From Alligator mississippiensis (lineage: Eukaryota; Chordata; Crocodylia; Alligatoridae), in contig NC_081835.1 of assembly GCF_030867095.1 (NCBI RefSeq), positions 46,173,892-46,237,891 of the forward strand: a DNA stretch of 64,000 nt, read 5' to 3'. The notes beneath the pieces are model-generated. The model was not told the DNA's origin. It was given only the letters and a program-made list of their open reading frames with translations, and made no database searches. The translations under genes and the position numbers were made by a program. Shown piece after piece: positions 21,091-64,000 of this stretch (the stretch's first letter is position 1; each line of letters starts with the position of its first letter).

Positions 21091-24000
21091 TCTTCTTTTA
21101 AATATTTAATATTTCTCAGCAGGGTAATTTAGTCCAAGCAGAGCTTCACGCTAATACCGGTATACTGCAGCTGCTGCTCAAGCTAGCTTGTGTAGAGGTA
21201 GATTCAGTACCTCTGAATTGTGTGTTGTGGCCATGCTGTTAGTTACACTACAGATAAAGCTGTAGAGTAGATGGGCTACCTGTGGCTTCAGCAGTTATAG
21301 GAACACAATGGCTTTTATCTGCGATTGTGTCTTCTGATGCCTCAGAAGTAAACCATTGTAGCCTTTAAGTATTGTTTTCAAACAAGTGCTGTTTAATATC
21401 ACTTAGGGCCAGAGGTAATAGCTTTCATTGAAGAATACCCTTTGCATTAAAGGCATGCGCTATTGAGGGAGGTTCATAGGTACCAACCATCTTCGTGTCT
21501 TTTCCTGGCATTAAATTCTAGCAGGAAGGGCCGCTGCTTTGGTTGCTTATGAAAGTGTGGCAGCCACTGCGCATTAACTGATCTGGGAAGCAGTGAGGCT
21601 TGAGAAGTGGGTGACAGAGGCAGCGGATACCTTAAATCTTTGAGTTCTTTGAAGGGCCAAAGAAATAGTAATTATTTTTTTATTTTAGACTCCTCATGCA
21701 TTAGACTTGTGGAAAGGTGCTTTGTGAACAGGCTTTTGTTCTTGGTAAGTGGTGGTCTGCTGGCTGTTTGATGTGTACTTATGAGCCAAGTCTCTCATTC
21801 ATAGGGTCAGGAATATGTTGGTATCCTGGCATTGTAAATGTTCAGACATCTCACAAAATTTAAAAAATATAGTTACTGTTTAAAAAAAAAAAAGCTGTTA
21901 TCTATCTGGCATTACATGTATGCAAAGTGAGTGCTGAATTACACAAGGACAAGGTCCATGTTCTGAGGACCTTGTACTCCAGCTAGACACCATGAGCTAG
22001 ATCCTAGCCAGTCTGTACCTCCACTTGTGTGTTGCATTGCTTAAAATACAGACAGGCACCTTGCCTTGGGAGGGTGATCCAAATTGCCACTTGCTTAGTG
22101 ACCAGGGTGTCCTAGGTGTCCTCTAAGGGCGAGGCAGTCCTGTGGGTGAGTAGAGTCCTGCATTCTGGTTCATTTCCATGACTGGCTCCCAGTGATGACA
22201 CCTAAGCAGTTCCACGGCTGCTGACAGGGGTATCCCATTTAGTTGCCTACAAGGTCAGTTCAAATCTGACCCTATGTAGCCAAGGTGTGTAGTGGGGCAG
22301 GGGGCAGGGAGTTGCAAGGAAAATAAAAGACTAGTGCACAGGTGTTTTCCCAGTGCTGTTGGTGCCATGAGTGTGTAACTGCTCATTGTTCTGTCTGGGT
22401 GTGCAGTGAACTCTTTCTTAAGGGCAGAAGTCCAGGGTAAGCCAGGTCATGGAGCTGGGAGGGTTAGTGCCAGGTAAGTCTCTGCCCCTTTCCCACAGCT
22501 GATAAAAGGGGCTATCTCATGCTGCAGATGGAGCACAAGTTCATGCTGGGCTGTAGATGGGTGGTTCTCTGGGGCTGTGGCAGTTGAAAATGTTGCAGAA
22601 GGCAAAATGCTGCCACTAGCTGGCTGTTGTGATGGGAAAAAAGGGCCGGTAAAGGAAAAATATTGGTGGCAAACTCTTTGGGTAAGGACTTTACTTCCCC
22701 AGTACAGAGGAGGCTGTCAACTACAGCATCTTGAATTCTGTCATGCAAAGCTGTTTAAGTTGGTGGTAGGAGCTATGGTATAGCCAAAGTTATCAGCATT
22801 GGCTTCACAGCTGTTTTAGTAACCTTTCTGAACAAGCTTTACCATTAGAAGTGGTCTGCTCTGCCCAGAACCTTTCTGCCAACAGTTTTGGCTCAGCAGG
22901 GGCTGTTAGAATTTGTGTTTAAGCTGTGCATCCATTAGAGAACTGAGCTGGCAGGAGAGACCAGCTGTGAGTGCTTATTACTCAGGGTTGTGCATTTTAG
23001 AGATGCTGCTGTTTGGTTCTGCTACACTCCATAGGCAGGGTACTAAACTAGGTGTTGAAGTGTAACTTTGAGCTGTATCTTTCTTCCCCCCTCCGTAGGG
23101 GGTCCATGGTAGCAGGTATGTGGTGACAGTCAACGCACTGGGATGGTATCCTGCATGGATGAGCTTGGAGCCTTCAACACATCAGTTCTGTGCGGACGTG
23201 GGTCATGCTGTTCCTTGCTAAGGCTGGATTGTCTGCTCCTTTATCAGTGGTGTCTAGCTTGTATTCCTCTGGGTGACTATAATGAGGAAAATTTGTATTT
23301 TTTTTTTTTAAATTAAAAGGCTGCACTAAGCCACCTGCTATGGAGTGTAAAGTGAAGAGCAGCATGGTTGGGCTAAGGAGGCAGCAAAGACACCCTCACA
23401 GGCAGCATCCTCACAGGGGAGCATTTCCACGTGCTGTTTCACACATTCATTGTAGCTCCCATTCCTGCACCACAGGGCAGGGATGGAGAGAGGAGTTCTG
23501 CTTTACTGCCTGGCTAGAGGAGCATCTAGAAATGGAAGGCTCATTCCTACAACCATGCTGGCCAGCTAGCCCCAGAAATGATACAGAAGGGAATGCTGGG
23601 AACTGCAATAACCAGAAGTGCTCTCTACTTCAGTGCAGGTTTGAGCAGCACATGCCAAGCACCCGTTTCTCTTCCTCATCTGCTATAACATCTCTGGGCT
23701 GAGAAGGCTCTCGTTTCAAGGTCACAGCTTAATTTTGGGTGTGGCTGTATCAGAACAGGGCACAGATTCTGCCCTAATGGTGTTAGGTGGTAGCTGCTTT
23801 GAAGTATTTGGTACCCCAGCATATTTCCTTTAGACCCCATGATACTTAAGGTATGAGCCAAGTGGACAGAGCTCATTTATACCTGATTTAAGGGGAGTTT
23901 TGTGTTAGGGCAATTTCATCTTAAATTGTAGATGTTGCTTCTGTGTCAAATTCACTGCCAGCTGGCCAAGACTAGAAGAGCAGAGAGAAGGCAGCTGGTC

Positions 24001-25255
24001 AGAATGAATCAAGTGCTAACCTCTATGTTGCCAAAACCTTGCATAGCATCTTCCACTGTTAAAAGCTGAGTTCAGACTACCTAGATCAAGGGCCTGTCTG
24101 TTTCAGTTTGAAGAGTCAAACATGAGAGGTTTTGTAGCTGCCAGATAAGTGTAAAATGTTGCTTTCTTGTACCCACTCCCCTCCAGCTGCTGAGCCTCAT
24201 GAAGACAAACAGGCACAGTCTGCATCTTCAATGTGTCAGCATCCATTAGAGATTTCATTTATTATTAAAAAGGAAAAAAGCTCTTACCAGCTCTCTCCTG
24301 AATGTGTTTATCCACAGTTACAATGGGGAAGAGAAGCCCTCTCCTCTAATGAAATTGCAAGGAAAGAAAAACATGTATTGTCCTTTGCACAGACCTTCCA
24401 ATGGGCATCCTAGGGCCTGGCAGGCTGGAAGCCCAGGCAGATCCCGTGCCAGCCTGATACTGAAGGCAAATTCTGAGACTGCTAAAAGTAACTGTTAATC
24501 AAAGGTGGAAAGTTTTATTAGGAACTCCTGGGTGCAGAATGTGTTCTTAAGCCCAGGCAATAACTTAGCTGGCCTGTTTTGTCTTGGCTGACCCTCAAGT
24601 CACAGAAGCAGGTTTTTTTTCTAAAATCACAGTAACCTGAAAAAGTTTTAGACATTGTGTAGTGAAGTCAAAGAGGAAATGAATGCTGATTTTTACGGTG
24701 GGGACACTGGCCTTTATGATATGCCAACAAGAGCACCAACCTAATTTACCTCTTCTGTCAACAAGCCACAAGACAGCAGAAACCCTTCCAACATGTGATC
24801 TTTACCATTTGTGCTGCAAAGGAAGGGATCAAGTAATTCCCTGTCCGAGCCAGGCTGTGCAGAGCCCCAGTGTTCACAAAGGTCAATGTGGTTAACTGTG
24901 TTGGAACTGTTCAGGGAGATCTTAAACAATCTGGCATGATAACATGTTTTCAAATACTAAGGTGAAAGGGGTGGGGTTTGAAATTCCTTTCTGTAGAGTG
25001 ACCAGGGCTCTACTGCAATTAACTGAACATGTTTTAATCGAAGAGTCTGTATAACTGTAGCCTGGCTTACTCAACTTGCTGCTCAAGGTGGAATCCAACT
25101 ACCTCACCCTTCCTTGTGGCAACTCAGCTATTAGCTACAAATCCCTACTTGTCTCCCACACCAAGCTGCTTCTCAGGCAACACCACTCTCCTGCAGGTGC
25201 AGAGAGGACTATTTCTTCATGGGTGGGAAGGCAACACATGGCAACCGCTCACAGC
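21091..25255. other. intergenic spacer between convergent RBM15B and DCAF1
   Basis: No exon, RNA gene or clear transposon is recognisable. Composition is mixed with short T and A runs (for example 21887-21897 and 23297-23311). Part may be a longer RBM15B 3' UTR. The two genes face tail to tail, so transcripts could overlap here. Confidence 0.55.
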
Positions 25256-26167
25256 CATAAACAGAGATGGGATTTGGATTTTATTTTTTTTTTTAATAAA
25301 TACACTTTACATTAAAGAAAAAGGCCTTCGATTTGCAGTTTCCACACAGAGGGCAAAAGGGAGAAAAAAAGATTAAAAAACTTGAATCACAAAGGAAGGG
25401 CTCAAGCTTCTTCCCAGAGTCCCTTCTCTCTTACCAGGCTTTCAGCCTCCTGCGAGAGCTCCTAGCACAGCAGAACCCTCTGCTTCAAACAGCCTTTATG
25501 TTCAGTTGCCAACCATCCCCTGGGCTTTTTCCTTCTGGGATAAAGGCTACCGAAACACACAGGCAGCAGACAGGGGAAACGCCTGTTTTGTTTTGTTTTT
25601 TTTCTAAAAAAAAAAAATCATTTAAAATAAAAATATTCTCACTCAGCAGTTTTAGAAACCATGATCCTCTCACTTAATTTAATAGTTGAGTAAAAATGCC
25701 TCTTTGTTAATTTTAAACAATTTTTCTCCCGGCACCTACCCCATGGTAACAAGGTACTACATTAATACAAAGCTCATACCTTCTTTACTAGAACGCCTGC
25801 CTTTTTTTTTTCCTTTTTTTCTGATTTTATATAAAACTATTTCTGTTCTTTAGGAAAGAACTTTATACAAAGAAAATATATTGTGAAATATCTTCAGACG
25901 TTTCCTTGCAGAGTCATCTCAGCCTAAAATTAAAAATAAAAAAAAGGCAGAGAGAAAGAGGCCTAACCCCGGTCTCTTTATTGGAGAGCTGTGGCCATAA
26001 GCAAGAGACTAGCTCTGACTCAAACCAACACAGCAAATGGGCTGGAGTTCCCAGGGCGTCCCCAGGAGGAAAAGGTAGCAATGCTCAGAAATTGCTTCAG
26101 ATTTGGTCTTCCATCTTCTGGGAAGGGAGTTTCTCCTGCCGCCAAGGCCCTGCATGATGGTCTCTCC
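25256..26167 (-). other. DCAF1 3' UTR
   Basis: Non-coding sequence after the DCAF1 stop codon. On the minus strand AATAAA appears at 25977-25982, about 190 nt after the stop, and again at 25280-25285, about 885 nt after it; either could end the transcript. The limit given assumes the distal site. It is A/T-rich with homopolymer runs. Confidence 0.6.
25280..25285 (-). terminator. candidate distal DCAF1 polyadenylation signal AATAAA
   Basis: TTTATT on the plus strand, i.e. AATAAA for the minus-strand gene. The proximal alternative is at 25977-25982. Confidence 0.5.
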
Positions 26168-61125
<34,958 letters not shown>

Positions 61126-61574
61126 CTGGAGAAAGAGAGATTAAGGAACAATACACAACTACAAATTCCCATTTTCATTTCAACTCACTGGTGAGCAGCA
61201 AGTTAACTGCACCAAATTAATGAAACTTCACTGCTGTCCTCCAGATACAGCAGTTCCAGGGCCCTTCTCCTAGCCCTGCAAGCCCATCAGAAGTTTCTCA
61301 TTAGAAACGCTGCACCAAGTCCTCAGCTGTCAACATGGTAGTTATGATGCAGATCTTAGTAGGTGAAGGGAGGAAGAGAGGTGGTACCACAAATGAGATG
61401 ACAGAAGTGAAAGAACAAACATCTAACTCTCAATTGAAAGGACAGAGTACAATGTACATCAACTTCACACCTCAACCTCCACCCCCTTGCTATTTCCCCT
61501 CTGGTCCCCTGCCACAGCTTCCTAGTCTTAACTCCCTCCCTCCCCTGCAATATTAACAGAATCAGCAATGTGTG

Positions 61575-61577
<3 letters not shown>

Positions 61578-61613
<36 letters not shown>
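61578..61613. repeat. (AC)18 microsatellite
   Basis: A perfect AC dinucleotide run preceded by GTGTGTAT, the longest simple repeat in the window and likely polymorphic. Confidence 0.95.
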
Positions 61614-61615
<2 letters not shown>

Positions 61616-62005
61616 AGAGACGCACAGAGAGGTATATATAGACACACACATTTGCTGTTCTGTCATTTCATCCTTATGCTTCTGCAGAACTCTTAAGTGT
61701 ATGCTCTCCAGCACTTGTAATTTGTTTCTTTTTTCAAATATATTGGTTTTTCAGTACTTTCACAAGTTAGTCTCTGACAATAGTTTTTCTCTTACATGCA
61801 CTTCAAGTAAATATGAGGTAGATATAGAGGGAAGCAAGGAGGAGGATTGAAAAGCTACATATCATCAACGGAGGACCACTGTCTGTCTGCAGAAGGGAAG
61901 GGAGTCCAGACCGACTGACCGACCATCTACTGCCTTGTAAAACTGGAAAGCTGCAAATGAAGCATATATTAATTGAAAGGGGAAGATGCTGGTATGACTT
62001 CAAGG

Positions 62006-62812
62006 GCTAGGGACAGACATTCAAAAAGCCTGACCCTGAACTGATTCAATCTTTGCAGGTTAGTCTAACCTGGCTAAGCTGAACTGCTTTGAAACTGGAC
62101 AGATATTCTCTCTGGACTGAAGAAATTCAGAAACATGCCTGCAGTGGCTCAAACTAGAAGCCAGGATGTGCTAGGGTGGCCTTCCCTTCCCTTCTGCAGG
62201 GAGCTGAGCTGAGGGGGGCATGGCCAGGCCCCAGCAGGACTCTCTGATTAAGGAGGTCTAACTGCACAGTCACAGGCTTTTCCCTGCTGGCTGCTCAAGG
62301 GGCAGGAGTGTTACCAGCCCCCAGCCTCGGGCTAGCACTCTGAGGCAAGTGGGGGTGTGCAGTGCATGCATCTGTTGATGATACGGAGCTTTTCAATCTC
62401 CTTCCCTGCTTCATCATACTGTCTGCAGCAAACTAACAGGCAAGCAAGCAAGCCAGTGGGGGGGGGGGAAGAGGGGGGGGAAGCCAGCAGACCCTGCTGT
62501 GCCTGCGAGTCTGTGCCGAGCTCCAGCCAGGGAGCAGAGGCGAGGGGCCAGCCCTGCTGTGGAGCAGAGAGCTCCACCCAGCCCAGAGAGCATGCTGAGG
62601 GACTCTGATTTAACTTAAACCAGCAAAGGGTCTGGGACAGACATTGCATAAACCAGTTTGAGCCAAATCAGTTAAGTCTGACACTACATTCAACCATGTT
62701 CATCTCAAACCAGTTTCAGCCATTATCAAACTGGTTAACATGCACCAAACATCTGTTCTGTTACTGGTTTCTGATCACTTAAACTGGCTTGTATGTAATA
62801 TCTATCCCTAGC
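62006..62812. mobile_element. 807-bp terminal-inverted-repeat element with 5-bp target duplication
   Basis: Ends GCTAGGGACAGACATT and ATATCTATCCCTAGC are inverted repeats of about 16 bp. CAAGG flanks both sides (62001-62005 and 62813-62817). Subterminal words AACTGGTT/AACCAGTT recur in both orientations. The middle has a G-run (62457-62482) and no transposase. Five-base duplications are not standard hAT, pogo or piggyBac, so the superfamily is left open. Confidence 0.7.
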
Positions 62813-63479
62813 CAAGGAGATATAGATCTCAAATCCATACTTTAGTAATTTACTTGGAACAATAACTAAATATAGAATACTTATGTGAATGATATGACAG
62901 CAAACACCAGCCTGCCTTCTTTAAAGGAAGATGTCTCTAACCTACCAACAATTTGAGCAAACAGGACACAAAGGAGATGCAGTTGACATAGTATGATTTT
63001 AGTAAAAAGGCCTTTGAAAAAGCCTAGTTTTGAGGTAATAGGCAAAACTGTACCATGGATCTGAACTGATGAAGATGACATTAAAGCAGAAACGGTCAAT
63101 TTACAGTAAGTCCAAATGTTTGCAGGGTTCCATACTACAGCTATGTAGCTGATACATAGGTTAAAGACTTGTAAAAAAGAGGGCAGGGAATAGAGGGTAA
63201 CATTTGGGAGAGAGAAAATTATTTAGGGTTCATCAGAAATTACAGAAGATCAAAAGAATATTAGGTGGTTCTGACAAAGCTAAATAAATAAGGAGCAACA
63301 AAGCAGATGAAATTCAGTATTCATAAGTACAGGATAAAATATATTAGGACACATCATTTGTATTATTCTCCTACACTGCTTGGTTCTAAATTGACTATAG
63401 CCATTCAAGAAGAAATACTGCATGTCACTATGGCAGCTGAAAAGAAAAATTCCTGGTATAAGTGCACAGTAGAGGTTTA

Positions 63480-63621
63480 GGCAGACAAGGTTCCTTGGGT
63501 GAATTTGATATCTTTTATTAGACCAACCCAATGTTGGAGAATAGTTATTAAGCAAGCTTTCGGGTTCAAAAACCCTTCATCAGGCTAAGGAAGCTTCAGC
63601 AGTTGGTGTGTGCTCTTCCTG
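63480..63621 (-). mobile_element. short retroposon-like element, copy 2, with 11-bp target duplication
   Basis: A 142-bp insertion flanked by identical GTAGAGGTTTA (63469-63479 and 63622-63632). About 90 percent or more identical by eye to the copy at 31468. On the minus strand: CCTGATGA, GGGTTTTTGAACCC hairpin, GAAAGCTTGC, then GGTTGGTCTAATAAAAGATA. No coding frame. Confidence 0.8.
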
Positions 63622-64000
63622 GTAGAGGTTTATGCACTTTCCTGGGTCAACACTGATCACCATATTTCAAAAGGGCCATCAGGAAAAAAGGATCAGGTAC
63701 AGGCAATGAAAGCACTAGAAGCCTGAAATAACTTGTGCAGGGTGATGCGGTCTCAAAGATGAGAGGACATGACAGAGATAGAGAGAATGAGTGAATGTTG
63801 CAAAATGATAGATCAGGCTCTCCTATATACCTTCCTATCACCCACAAGACATCCAACTAAACTAGAAAACAAGTTAAAAGGTGATGAAAGGAATAATTAT
63901 ATGTCACATAAGAAGTAACAGGCACAACTCACTGCCAAAACATATAACTGAAACCAGGAGCTTAACAGGGTTCCAAAAAGGTTAGACTTCTATATGGGTA

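Larger units (their letters stand above)
61126..64000 (-). other. DCAF1 intron continuing past the window edge
   Basis: No further DCAF1 exon was found on the minus strand. The intron contains (AC)18, an 807-bp inverted-repeat element and retroposon copy 2. Confidence 0.7.

Noticed and set aside
61126-64000. Search for a further DCAF1 WD40 exon
   Set aside because: No minus-strand frame reads like the expected propeller sequence before WDLR, so the next exon is presumed beyond the window.

Overview
This is a vertebrate nuclear window. The genes have multi-exon structure with GT-AG introns, two CpG islands and abundant interspersed repeats. The repeats point to a sauropsid: CR1 LINEs with reptile-type 3' ends, MIR-like SINEs, hAT-like and pogo/Tigger-like miniature elements. 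The CR1 copies resemble crocodilian ones, so a crocodilian is my best guess, but a turtle cannot be excluded from sequence alone. The order MANF - RBM15B - DCAF1 is the same as on human chromosome 3p21. Layout, left to right. (1) 1-3.8 kb has no coding sequence and may be the 3' UTR of the gene upstream of MANF (DOCK3 in human), ending at ATTAAA 3810. (2) 3.8-7 kb is intergenic with old repeats. (3) 6.7-8.4 kb is a CpG island holding the MANF promoter; MANF (+) has four coding exons between 8018 and 15888 and encodes a complete 180-residue ER-resident neurotrophic factor. (4) After 0.8 kb, a second CpG island drives RBM15B (+), a single-exon 917-residue RNA-binding protein (16910-19663). (5) 19.7-25.3 kb is RBM15B 3' UTR and intergenic sequence between convergent genes. 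(6) From about 25.3 kb to the right edge lies the 3' part of DCAF1 (-): six coding exons (230 residues plus stop), with a 20.6-kb intron splitting the acidic tail. The rest of the right half is DCAF1 intron filled with transposons. The three genes are ordinary conserved housekeeping-type genes: MANF acts in ER proteostasis, RBM15B in the m6A writer complex, and DCAF1 as a CRL4 ubiquitin-ligase receptor. They are not a functional operon. The most unusual material is in the repeats. A short retroposon-like family has four copies, two with perfect 11-13 bp target duplications. Its copies share a hammerhead-like motif, CUGAUGA - hairpin - GAAA, and the hairpin stem sequence differs between copies while pairing is kept. 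There is also a near-perfect palindromic hAT-like MITE inside a dead CR1, a 364-bp GC-rich palindrome, an 807-bp inverted-repeat element with 5-bp target duplications, and a Tigger-like derivative that keeps a Lys-Ser-Pro tail. No prokaryotic or defence system is present, and I did not recognise any retroviral or Polinton remnant.
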